Part shown: in pieces, positions 36,203-43,767 of the stretch
How the letters are laid out: each line of letters opens with the position of its first letter
How positions within the stretch are numbered: the first letter of the stretch is position 1
Notes under the pieces: generated by a model
Database searches by the model: none
Seen by the model: only the letters and a program-made list of their open reading frames with translations
What the model was told of the DNA's origin: nothing
Origin: Anderseniella sp963700885
Lineage (GTDB): Bacteria; Pseudomonadota; Alphaproteobacteria; Rhizobiales; Aestuariivirgaceae
DNA: 64,000 bases
Direction: 5' to 3'
Assembly (NCBI GenBank): GCA_963700885.1
Contig: CAVOZJ010000002.1
Location: forward strand, 372,001 to 436,000
Made by a program: the position numbers and the translations under genes

Positions 36203-36673
36203 ATGTCCAAGGATTTGCTGCACTATGAAGACTTCAACATTGGCGAAACCAACACATTTGGTGAATTCGCCATGTCGGCTGACCTGATCCGTGAGTATGC
36301 CGCTGAATGGGACCCGCAACCATTTCATCTTGATGAAGAACTGGCCAATGCTTCAGTGCTTGGCGGACTGTGTGCGTCGGGCTGGCAGGTATGTGCGATT
36401 ATCAACCGGCTGATGGTGTTGGCCTACGCCAGCAATGCAGCAGGCATGGGCTCGTTCGGCGTTGACCAGGTGAAGTGGATCAAGCCGGTTTATGCAGCAG
36501 ATGTACTAACCCTTCGCTACACCGTGCTGGAGAAGCGCGTTTCGTCCAAGCGGCCCGAGATGGGCATTGTGCGCATGCGCTGGGAAGCAATTGATCAGCA
36601 TGGGGTGACCAAAACTGAAATGACCGGTACCAATCTGTTCGGCGTGCGCGCGGCGCGTGAGCTGGCGTCATGA
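36203..36673 (+). CDS. MaoC-family (hot-dog) hydratase, first copy
   Basis: A protein of about 156 residues with the hydratase-2 motif YAAEWDPQPFHLDEELA near residue 35 and ASGWQVCAIINRL after it. The Asp and His of this motif carry the (R)-specific enoyl-CoA hydration in MaoC/PhaJ proteins. It also resembles small two-subunit type dehydratases encoded in pairs. The stop overlaps the start of the second MaoC gene by 4 bases. The start at ATG 36203 is preferred over a TTG at 36167. Confidence 0.82.
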   Translation: MSKDLLHYEDFNIGETNTFGEFAMSADLIREYAAEWDPQPFHLDEELANASVLGGLCASGWQVCAIINRLMVLAYASNAAGMGSFGVDQVKWIKPVYAADVLTLRYTVLEKRVSSKRPEMGIVRMRWEAIDQHGVTKTEMTGTNLFGVRAARELAS

Positions 36674-37170
36674 CCGGTTACACCTCGATCTGGCTGGAGG
36701 ATTTTGAAGCAGGCCAGCACGCGATTTATGGTGACCACCATTTCACCCGCGAGGCCGTTATCGAATTTGCACGCAAGTACGATCCGCAGGCTTTTCACCT
36801 GGATGATGATGCGGCGGCCAGGACCTATTTCGGCAGGCTGTCAGCTTCAGGGTGGCACACCGGATCTGCCTGCATGAAACTCGTGGCATCGTATCATTTT
36901 TCCTTGCGCGATGCTGCGGCCGCGCGGGGTGAAGCATTACCTGCGCTCGGCCCGTCGCCTGGATTTGAGAACCTCAAATGGATCAAACCGGTCTATCCGG
37001 GAGATACGGTCACTTACGGCGGCACCATTACCGGTGCGCGCAGGATGAGATCACGATCAGGATGGGGGTTGGTCACACTTACACCTTATGGCCGCAACCA
37101 ACATGGCGAAAAGGTGTTTTCATACGATTCAACAGTCATGTTTGCCTGTCGTGGCAACATTGGAACATAG
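36670..37170 (+). CDS. MaoC-family (hot-dog) hydratase, second copy
   Basis: A 166-residue paralogue with the motif FARKYDPQAFHLDDDAA near residues 38-54 and ASGWHTGSACMKL after it. It is clearly related to the preceding gene but diverged in the C-terminal half. Adjacent MaoC genes often encode subunits of a heterodimeric (R)-hydratase. Its start overlaps the first copy by 4 bases. It precedes an SDR gene by 12 bases, suggesting a unit for acyl-CoA processing; the substrate is unknown. Confidence 0.85.
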   Translation: MTGYTSIWLEDFEAGQHAIYGDHHFTREAVIEFARKYDPQAFHLDDDAAARTYFGRLSASGWHTGSACMKLVASYHFSLRDAAAARGEALPALGPSPGFENLKWIKPVYPGDTVTYGGTITGARRMRSRSGWGLVTLTPYGRNQHGEKVFSYDSTVMFACRGNIGT

Positions 37171-37182
37171 AGGAATTTAGGT

Positions 37183-37935
37183 ATGAACAAAAAAATTGCA
37201 CTGGTAACGGGCGCAGGATCGGGAATCGGCAGAGCATGTGCCATCGCACTGGCTGCGGATGGCTGGACCGTGGTTTTGACCGGCAGACGGGCAACCGCCT
37301 TGCAGGATACCATCTCCGGGGCTGGAAAATTTGGCTCGCAAATGTCGGCTATTGCGTGTGATGTCACCAACCCGGAGTCCGTTGAAACCCTGTATGCCGG
37401 CATCGGTGAGGCACACGGGCGAATTGATATGGTGTTCAACAATGCCGGCACCAATGTACCCCGGCTCAATCTTGCAGACCTTACCTATGATCAGTGGCGT
37501 CAGGTTATAGGCGTCAATCTGGATGGTGCTTTCCTGATTGCCAAGGGAGCCTTCACGATGATGCGTGACCAGAGCCCGCAAGGTGGCCGCATCATCAACA
37601 ATGGTTCGATTTCGGCACATGTTCCACGGCCGGGATCTGCGCCGTATACCGCCTCAAAGCACGCCATAACCGGGCTGACACGATGCATCTCGCTGGATGG
37701 CAGGAAGTTCAATATCAGTTGTTCGCAGATTGATATCGGCAATGCGGCGTCAGCCATGACAGACGCCATGAAAAAAGGCGTCCCGCAGGCAGATGGCAGC
37801 ATGAAGCCGGAACCGGTGATGGATGTGTCCCACGTCGCATCTTCTGTGGTCTACATGGCCGGATTGCCGCCGGAAGCAAATGTGCAGTTCATGACCGTGA
37901 TGGCAACCAACATGCCATTTATCGGGCGGGGGTAG
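37183..37935 (+). CDS. Short-chain dehydrogenase/reductase
   Basis: A 250-residue classical SDR. The cofactor loop is TGAGSGIGRA (residues 9-18), NNAG is near residue 86, and the catalytic Ser/Tyr/Lys set lies in NNGSISAHVPRPGSAPYTASKHAI, with YTASK near residue 155. GAGGAATTTAGGT gives a good ribosome site for the ATG. It directly follows the MaoC pair, so a 3-hydroxyacyl intermediate as substrate is plausible but unproven. Confidence 0.9.
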   Translation: MNKKIALVTGAGSGIGRACAIALAADGWTVVLTGRRATALQDTISGAGKFGSQMSAIACDVTNPESVETLYAGIGEAHGRIDMVFNNAGTNVPRLNLADLTYDQWRQVIGVNLDGAFLIAKGAFTMMRDQSPQGGRIINNGSISAHVPRPGSAPYTASKHAITGLTRCISLDGRKFNISCSQIDIGNAASAMTDAMKKGVPQADGSMKPEPVMDVSHVASSVVYMAGLPPEANVQFMTVMATNMPFIGRG

Positions 37936-37945
37936 TTGTTTTTTA

Positions 37946-38593
37946 TCAGGCCTGTTTGCCGTAGCTTTTGAACCTGGCGATCACGCGGTCCATTTCAGCA
38001 TCGTCGAGAATATGACCGCCTCCCAGGCCAAGCACGTCAATGTACTGGCGGGCAAGTGTTTCGACTTCGGCTGCCAGCTCGAGTGCCTGGCCCAGATTGC
38101 CGGCAAAGGCGATCTGGCCATGATTTGCCAGCAGGCAGGCCTTGTAGCCGCCAGACAGCGCGCTGACGGCACTTGCCGCCAAGTCATCGGTGCCGAAGGT
38201 TGCATAATCTGCCAGCGGTATCTTCCTGCCGCCCGCAACCGCGACCATATAGTGAAATGCCGGTATTTCCATACGCGCGCAGGCAAGGGCAGTCGCGGCC
38301 ATTGAGTGGCAGTGCACGATGGCTTTCGCATCGGGGAAGGCGTTGTAGATGGCGAGATGAAATGGTGCCTCTGACGAGGGTTTTCTCTGATCTTTTGCGA
38401 TGACGCCATCGATCGTCATCCGCACCATGTCAGCTGGCTGGTAGTCGGCATAGGCCAACCCGGTCGGCGTAACCAGGATGCCGTCGTCCGAGCGCACCGA
38501 AACATTGCCGGAGCGCTGCGGTGACAGGCCTTTCGCACTCATTGCCTGGGCGGTCTCAACCACCAGGCGGCGACGGGTAGTTTCATCAGTCAT
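37946..38593 (-). CDS. Class II aldolase/adducin-family protein (Ald2- or MtnB-like)
   Basis: A 215-residue class II aldolase. The family metal ligands show as VHCHSMAATA (HxH, near residues 93-102) and the later ANHG histidine, and a catalytic acid is probable in SSEAPFHLAIY. In the mtnA/mtnP unit it may either split 5-methylthioribulose-1-phosphate (or the deoxy analogue) to DHAP plus an aldehyde, as Ald2 does, or dehydrate it as MtnB. Because mtnC, mtnD and mtnE are not in the window, the aldolase role is preferred. Its start overlaps the mtnA stop by 4 bases. Confidence 0.8.
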   Translation of the reverse strand: MTDETTRRRLVVETAQAMSAKGLSPQRSGNVSVRSDDGILVTPTGLAYADYQPADMVRMTIDGVIAKDQRKPSSEAPFHLAIYNAFPDAKAIVHCHSMAATALACARMEIPAFHYMVAVAGGRKIPLADYATFGTDDLAASAVSALSGGYKACLLANHGQIAFAGNLGQALELAAEVETLARQYIDVLGLGGGHILDDAEMDRVIARFKSYGKQA

Positions 38594-39681
38594 GAGCGCT
38601 CCGGGTACAATGACAACAGGCCTTCAGTGGAAGCTTCGCAAATGCCGCGCTCGGTGATAAGGCCGGTCACGAGACGGGCAGGGGTGACATCAAAGGCCGG
38701 ATTGCCGGCACTGGAACCGGGAGCCGAAACCTGTACCCTGACAATAGATCCATCCTCAGCCAACCCGCTCAAATGAGTTACTTCCTCGCTGTCGCGCTCT
38801 TCAATCGGTATGTCGGCCACGCCGTCCGCGACAGTCCAGTCAATGGTTGAGTGTGGCAGGGCCACATAAAACGGTATACCGTTGTCCCTGGCTGCAAGAG
38901 CCTTCAGGTAAGTGCCGATCTTGTTGCATACATCACCGTTACTGGCGGTACGGTCCGTGCCGGTGATAACGAGGTCCACCTTGCCGTTTTGCATCAAATG
39001 TCCACCGGCATTGTCGACCACGATGGTGTGCGGTACGCCATGGCTGCCCAGTTCCCAGGCGGTGAGTGCCGCCCCCTGGTTGCGGGGCCGGGTTTCATCT
39101 GCCCACACATGCACCGGGATGTTCCTGTCGTGCGCCATGTAGATCGGGGAAAGGGCGGTTCCCCAGTCAACGGTGGCAATCCACCCGGCGTTGCAATGGG
39201 TAAGGATGTTTATGGTTTCACCGGGTTTTCTGGCGGCAATGCCCTCAATCAGCCTGAGCCCGTTGCGGCCTATGCCGGCATTGGTTTCGACATCAGCATC
39301 ACAAAGATCTCCAGCCCGTTTGTACGCGGCGGCAACACGGTCATGGCGCGGCAGGTTGCGCACGCTGGCCAGCATTTCATCAAGTGCCCACATCAAATTG
39401 ATAGCGGTGGGCCGTGTGCGGCGCAGCCTGGCATCTGCAGCCTCGAGAGCTTCATCACCGGGGTCCATTTGCAGGGCAAGGCAAATGCCGTATGCGGCCG
39501 TTGCGCCAATCAGGGGAGCACCTCTTACCTGCATTATCTCGATGGCGCGGGCGGCATCTTCGAGAGTGCCCAGCGTAACAATTTCGAACTCGTGCGGCAG
39601 CCGGGTCTGATCAATAATGTCAATTCGCCATCCGTCCTGGTTCAGCCAGATTGATCGATAGGATTTGCCGGCAACTTTCAT
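38590..39681 (-). CDS. mtnA: S-methyl-5-thioribose-1-phosphate isomerase
   Basis: A 363-residue MtnA. The catalytic cysteine is in ILTHCNAGWIA (near residue 157), and the catalytic aspartate is in TGTDRTASNGDVCNKIGT (near residues 236-253); RGAPLIGATAAYG marks the N-terminal region. It converts 5-methylthioribose-1-phosphate to 5-methylthioribulose-1-phosphate. The likely start MKVAGKSYRS is at 39681; ATG 39711 would overlap the LysE-type gene by 26 bases. The next gene, the aldolase, overlaps by 4 bases. Confidence 0.93.
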   Translation of the reverse strand: MKVAGKSYRSIWLNQDGWRIDIIDQTRLPHEFEIVTLGTLEDAARAIEIMQVRGAPLIGATAAYGICLALQMDPGDEALEAADARLRRTRPTAINLMWALDEMLASVRNLPRHDRVAAAYKRAGDLCDADVETNAGIGRNGLRLIEGIAARKPGETINILTHCNAGWIATVDWGTALSPIYMAHDRNIPVHVWADETRPRNQGAALTAWELGSHGVPHTIVVDNAGGHLMQNGKVDLVITGTDRTASNGDVCNKIGTYLKALAARDNGIPFYVALPHSTIDWTVADGVADIPIEERDSEEVTHLSGLAEDGSIVRVQVSAPGSSAGNPAFDVTPARLVTGLITERGICEASTEGLLSLYPERS

Positions 39682-39685
39682 CGCT

Positions 39686-40318
39686 TCACTTTCCGCCGCC
39701 TTCAAGGCCAAGGCGCAAACCCAGGCTTGCTAGAATGGAACCGCCAATCCAGCGGGCCGTGCGCTGGCCGGCCCGGCTTTGCCTGATCCTGCCGGCAATC
39801 TTGTGCGCCGCAGTTACGGCGACAAGGTCCGCTGAAGAAAAGACCACATTGACAACAGTTCCCAGGATCAAGAACTGCAGCCATGCGGGAAGTGCCGCGA
39901 CCGGGTCAACAAACTGCGGCAGAAAGGCGATGAAGAAAATTGCGGTTTTCGGATTCAGGATTTCAACCAGCATGCTCTGGAGGAAGGGTCGCCGGGGGCT
40001 TGACGCTGCCGGCCCGGGCCCGGTCGCATCAACCCGCTGGATGATCATTCGAAAACCCAGCCAGACCAGATAACCGGCGCCGGCAAGCTTGATGATCATG
40101 TAGGCGGTGGGTACCTGTGACAGGAGAAAGCCCAGCCCAAGCGCAGCGGCGAGCACATGGACATATCCGCCCAGGTGGATGCCCAATGCTGCCATCAACC
40201 CGCCATTGCGGCCGCGGGCAATGGTTTGCGCAGTAGCGTAAAGCAATGCCGGACCCGGCATATAGGCAAAAATCGCCGTCGCAACCAGGAACGCCACAAG
40301 GGTATCAATATCAGCCAA
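39686..40318 (-). CDS. LysE/RhtB-family amino-acid exporter
   Basis: A 210-residue membrane protein with about six hydrophobic segments. The family start is FAYMPGPALLYATAQTIARGRNGG-like (residues 17-40), followed by GYLVWLGFRMI (near residue 82) and LNPKTAIFFIAFLPQFVDP (near residue 120). LysE/RhtB proteins export amino acids and homoserine lactone-type compounds. It lies between apt and mtnA in a tightly packed unit and may export a product or by-product of methylthioribose salvage; that is inference. Confidence 0.88.
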   Translation of the reverse strand: MADIDTLVAFLVATAIFAYMPGPALLYATAQTIARGRNGGLMAALGIHLGGYVHVLAAALGLGFLLSQVPTAYMIIKLAGAGYLVWLGFRMIIQRVDATGPGPAASSPRRPFLQSMLVEILNPKTAIFFIAFLPQFVDPVAALPAWLQFLILGTVVNVVFSSADLVAVTAAHKIAGRIRQSRAGQRTARWIGGSILASLGLRLGLEGGGK

Positions 40319-40320
40319 TT

Positions 40321-40866
40321 CTAGTCTCCCTCATAGTCCACAAGACGATGCACCTTGATCTTCTTGTCGATGAGTCTCTGGGCGCCCCCGAGGTCAGGCA
40401 GGTTTATAACGAAGGCTGCAGCAACCACGTCACCACCGGAAGCCTTGATCAGATCAATGGCGGCTTCTGCTGTACCGCCTGTTGCGATCAGGTCATCGAT
40501 CAGCAGGATCCTGTCACCTGTTGAAATGGCATCTGCGTGGATTTCGATGGTGTCGACGCCATATTCCAGCTGGTAGTCCCGGCCGATGACCTTGCCAGGC
40601 AATTTGCCCTTTTTCCGGATCGGCAGGAAACCCAGGCCGAGTTCATGGGCAATAGCCCCACCCAGAATAAATCCTCGCGCCTCGATGCCGACGACGTAGT
40701 CCACATCGCCCGACAGGAACGGCCACATCAGTTCGTCAACCGTGGCTCGAAAGGCATGCTTGTTGGCCAGCAAGGTGGTAATGTCGCGAAACTGGACGCC
40801 CGGTTTGGGGTAGTCGGGAATGGTGCGGATATGGCGGCGAATATCAAAGCCGTTGCGAAGATCCAT
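40321..40866 (-). CDS. apt: Adenine phosphoribosyltransferase
   Basis: A 181-residue APRT. The start is MDLRNGFDIRRHIRTIPDYPKPG and the PRPP-binding signature is ILLIDDLIATGGTAEAAIDL (near residues 120-139). It converts adenine plus PRPP to AMP. ATG 40866 is preferred; an upstream extension of 24 residues does not match the family. It follows the adenine deaminase gene by 19 bases and precedes the LysE-type gene by 2 bases. Adenine is the leaving group of MtnP, so APRT fits the operon. Confidence 0.95.
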   Translation of the reverse strand: MDLRNGFDIRRHIRTIPDYPKPGVQFRDITTLLANKHAFRATVDELMWPFLSGDVDYVVGIEARGFILGGAIAHELGLGFLPIRKKGKLPGKVIGRDYQLEYGVDTIEIHADAISTGDRILLIDDLIATGGTAEAAIDLIKASGGDVVAAAFVINLPDLGGAQRLIDKKIKVHRLVDYEGD

Positions 40867-40885
40867 CAGGCCGATCCTTGTTGTT

Positions 40886-41914
40886 TCAGTCAGAAGTAAC
40901 CTGGTGGGCTTTATCAACGAATTCGTCGAACTGGGCAACAGCCGCGCGTTTGTCTACGTCGCTCATGAACGAACCGGTGAAGCTGTTGCGCCCCAATTGT
41001 ACAATCTCTGAATGTGAAAGGTTCAGCGCTTTCGTGACAGCCAGGTAATTGTCGTTCAAATAGCCGCCAAAATACGACGGATCGTCGGAGTTGATGGTGG
41101 CGCAGATGCCTGCATCCAGCATGCGCCGGAGTGGATGGTCTTTCAGGTCAGGCACTACCTGAAGCCGCTGGTTGGATAGGGGGCAAACCGTCATTGCCAT
41201 GCCACTGTCAGCGATACGTCTGACGAGTGATGCATCCTCCAGCGCCCGGTTGCCATGGTCAATGCGCACAATGTGCAACTCGTCAAGTGCTTCAATGACA
41301 TAGGAAGGCGGGCCTTCCTCCCCGGCATGTGCAACCGGCGTGAAACCGTGTTGGCGGGCCTCGGTGAAAACCCGTTTGAACTTTGATGGTGGATGCCCGT
41401 TCTCAGAACTGTCCAGGCCAACGCCATGGATATGGCTTTTACACGCACAGGCATGTTCCAGCGTGTCAAAGGCCTCGTCCTCGCTCAGATGACGCAGGAA
41501 ACACATGATCAGTTTCGACGTAATTCCAAGGTCCCGCCTGGCCTTGTCAAAGGCATCGGTGAGACCTGAAAGCACGGTGTCAAATGTGACACCCCGGGCC
41601 GTGTGGGCCTGTGGATCAAAGAACACTTCGACGTGAGTGACATTCTGATCGGCCATCTTCTCCAGATATGCCCAGGCCAGATCAAAGAAATCCTCCCGCT
41701 TCAGCAGTACCGACATGCCAAGATAGTAAACGTCGAGAAAGTCCTGCAGGCAGTTGAATTCATATGCCTGGCGGATGACTTCAACACTGGCATAGGGCAG
41801 GATGACACCGTTCCGCGAGGCCAGGTTCATCATAAGCTCTGGTTCGAGTGTGCCTTCGATATGCAGATGCAATTCTGCTTTCGGCATTTCGGCTATGAAG
41901 CGGGAAAGATCCAT
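40886..41914 (-). CDS. Adenine deaminase (Aah1-type, adenosine deaminase family)
   Basis: A 342-residue amidohydrolase. Zinc ligands appear in ELHLHIEG (His15/17 region), HAGEEGPPSYV (with catalytic Glu), RIDHGNRALED and TINSDDPSYFGGY. The HAGEEGP...YV and NSDDPSYFGGY forms match the adenine-specific Aah1/ADE branch and not adenosine deaminase proper, although annotation pipelines often call it add. It lies between mtnP (upstream) and apt (downstream), a setting where free adenine is the expected substrate. Product: hypoxanthine and ammonia. Confidence 0.85.
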   Translation of the reverse strand: MDLSRFIAEMPKAELHLHIEGTLEPELMMNLASRNGVILPYASVEVIRQAYEFNCLQDFLDVYYLGMSVLLKREDFFDLAWAYLEKMADQNVTHVEVFFDPQAHTARGVTFDTVLSGLTDAFDKARRDLGITSKLIMCFLRHLSEDEAFDTLEHACACKSHIHGVGLDSSENGHPPSKFKRVFTEARQHGFTPVAHAGEEGPPSYVIEALDELHIVRIDHGNRALEDASLVRRIADSGMAMTVCPLSNQRLQVVPDLKDHPLRRMLDAGICATINSDDPSYFGGYLNDNYLAVTKALNLSHSEIVQLGRNSFTGSFMSDVDKRAAVAQFDEFVDKAHQVTSD

Positions 41915-41940
41915 TTATCACCAGTAGCAGAAAAACCAGG

Positions 41941-42813
41941 TTATCGGTTGAGTACACGGCCCGCAACGGCATCAAGTTTTGCCAACAGGTTTGCATCCCG
42001 TTGTTCAGGCGCTGTCATGATGGCGTACTCAAGTGCGGTGTCTGAATGGATCGGGCACGGCTGATGCTGTTTCGGCAAATCACGAGCAAGCCGGGTGACC
42101 AGCCTGATGGCGTTGGAAACATTGGCGCGCATCACCTCGAGTATGGAGGTTATATCGACCGCGCCGTGATCTGGATGCCATGAATCAAAATCGGTGACCA
42201 TGGCAGCTGTTGCGTAACAAATCTCGGCTTCGCGTGCCAGCTTGGCTTCCGGCATGTTGGTCATGCCGATCACGTCGCAACCCCACAGCCGATAGAGTTT
42301 GCTTTCGGCTACGCTGGAAAATTGCGGTCCCTCCATGCACAGGTAGGTGCCACCGCGGGCGTGCGGGATGCCTTCTGCCCTGGCCGCTGCCTCCAGAGCG
42401 TCGGCCAGCAATGGTGACACCGGGTCAGCAACAGAGACGTGCGCAACACAGCCTTCGCCAAAGAAAGTCTTTTCGCGGGCAAAGGTGCGATCGATGAACT
42501 GGTCGATGATGACAAATGTGCCGGGTGGCAGCTGTTGCCTGAAAGAACCGCAGGCGGACACGGACACAAGGTCAGTTACGCCGGCACGTTTCAGTACATC
42601 GATATTGGCGCGGTAGTTGATGTCGCTTGGCGAAATCCGGTGGCCGCGGCCGTGCCGAGGAAGAAATACCACCGGTATGCCACTGATTTCCCCGCGGCGG
42701 AGTTCATCGGAAGGTTCTCCCCAGGGACTTTTGATATTTTCCCAGCGGGCATTGTCCATCTCGATGTCGTAGACACCGGACCCGCCGACAATACCTAGAA
42801 CCGTTCTGGTCAT
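41941..42813 (-). CDS. mtnP: S-methyl-5'-thioadenosine phosphorylase
   Basis: A 290-residue enzyme of the PNP/MTAP family. The start GIVGGSGVYDIE is followed by LPRHGRGHRISPSDINYRAN (near residues 53-72), then EGPQFSSVAESKLYRLWGCDVIGMTNMPEAKLAREA with landmarks near residues 175-208. It cleaves methylthioadenosine with phosphate to adenine and methylthioribose-1-phosphate. The first gene of the six-gene unit; start ATG 42813 gives a family-like N terminus. A hairpin lies just upstream, behind petC. Confidence 0.92.
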   Translation of the reverse strand: MTRTVLGIVGGSGVYDIEMDNARWENIKSPWGEPSDELRRGEISGIPVVFLPRHGRGHRISPSDINYRANIDVLKRAGVTDLVSVSACGSFRQQLPPGTFVIIDQFIDRTFAREKTFFGEGCVAHVSVADPVSPLLADALEAAARAEGIPHARGGTYLCMEGPQFSSVAESKLYRLWGCDVIGMTNMPEAKLAREAEICYATAAMVTDFDSWHPDHGAVDITSILEVMRANVSNAIRLVTRLARDLPKQHQPCPIHSDTALEYAIMTAPEQRDANLLAKLDAVAGRVLNR

Positions 42814-42832
42814 TTTGTAGTGCTCCGGACTG

Positions 42833-42861
42833 AAAGAGCCCGGACGTTTCCATCCGGGCTC
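42833..42861 (-). terminator. Hairpin between petC and mtnP
   Basis: On the minus strand GAGCCCGGA (42853-42861) pairs with TCCGGGCTC (42836-42844) around an 8-base loop, a perfect 9-bp stem, followed by three T's. It lies 34 bases beyond the petC stop and 20 bases before the mtnP start. It could end the pet transcript; the short T tract makes partial read-through into mtnP plausible. Confidence 0.55.
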
Positions 42862-42894
42862 ATGGTGCAAAAGGTTCCCAACGCTCTGACAGAT

Positions 42895-43743
42895 TCAGTG
42901 AGGTTCGCGACCCCAAACCCGTTTTTTTGTCAGGAACAGCAACAGTGACAGCAGGGCAAGGTACAACACGACCTGAAAGCCCATGGACTTGCGCTGCTCC
43001 ATTTTCGGCTCGCCCGCCCAGGTCAGGAATGCGGCTACATCAGTTGCCATCTGTTCGACGCTTGCCTTGGTGCCGTCCGCATATTCAACCGCGTCTTCCG
43101 ACAAGGGCGGCGCCATGGAAATCCACGGGCCCGCTGCAAAGTAGGGATTATATGACCTGCCTTCGGGCGCATCCTTGGCTGCTTCTGCCGGAGGGTCCTG
43201 GTAACCCATCAACACAGAGCGTACATATTCAGGTCCACCATTGCCCTTCACCAGCTTGATGAATGGCGAGACGTACCAGGGGAAATGGAAGCCTTCGCGT
43301 TTCTTGGTGATCAACGTGAGGTCGACCGGATAGGCCCCGCCGTTTGCCGACATCGCAGCCTGCCGGTTGGGAAAGGGGCTTGCAAACCTGTCGGATGGAA
43401 GGCCTGGGCGCTCAAACATTTCGCCCTCGGCATTGGGGCCGTCCTGAACGGTCGCTTCTGCAGCAACGGCTCTCACCTCAGCTTCGGACAGGCCGGGGCC
43501 GCCCGGCTCGCCCAGATTGCGATAATACATCAGGTTCATGGAATGGCAGGCCGAGCAGACGTCCTTGTAAACCAGGTAGCCGCGCTGCAATTGTGCCCGG
43601 TCGAAAATACCGAACACGCCTTCGAATGAAAAGTTGAAATCTTCCGCATTGCGTTGCTTGCCCGCTGCAACCGCAGCTGTTGTGCCAAGAACCAGAGAGG
43701 TACCAAGAGCAATGGCAGCAAGGAGTGTTTTTGTCGTCTTCAT
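42895..43743 (-). CDS. petC: Cytochrome c1 of the bc1 complex
   Basis: A 282-residue precursor. The signal peptide runs from MKTTKTLLAAIALG to about residue 28, the haem site is CSACH at residues 63-67, and the conserved RNLGEPGGPG follows. A C-terminal membrane anchor (VVLYLALLSLLLFLTKKRVWG) ends the chain. It carries electrons from the Rieske protein to cytochrome c at the periplasmic face. It is the last gene of petABC; the intergenic gap to petB is 24 bases. Confidence 0.96.
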   Translation of the reverse strand: MKTTKTLLAAIALGTSLVLGTTAAVAAGKQRNAEDFNFSFEGVFGIFDRAQLQRGYLVYKDVCSACHSMNLMYYRNLGEPGGPGLSEAEVRAVAAEATVQDGPNAEGEMFERPGLPSDRFASPFPNRQAAMSANGGAYPVDLTLITKKREGFHFPWYVSPFIKLVKGNGGPEYVRSVLMGYQDPPAEAAKDAPEGRSYNPYFAAGPWISMAPPLSEDAVEYADGTKASVEQMATDVAAFLTWAGEPKMEQRKSMGFQVVLYLALLSLLLFLTKKRVWGREPH

Positions 43744-43767
43744 CGAATTGTCTCCTGAATGCTGCTG

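Noticed and set aside
38851..39654. Plus-strand reading frame opposite mtnA
   Set aside because: Antisense shadow of a clear MtnA gene.
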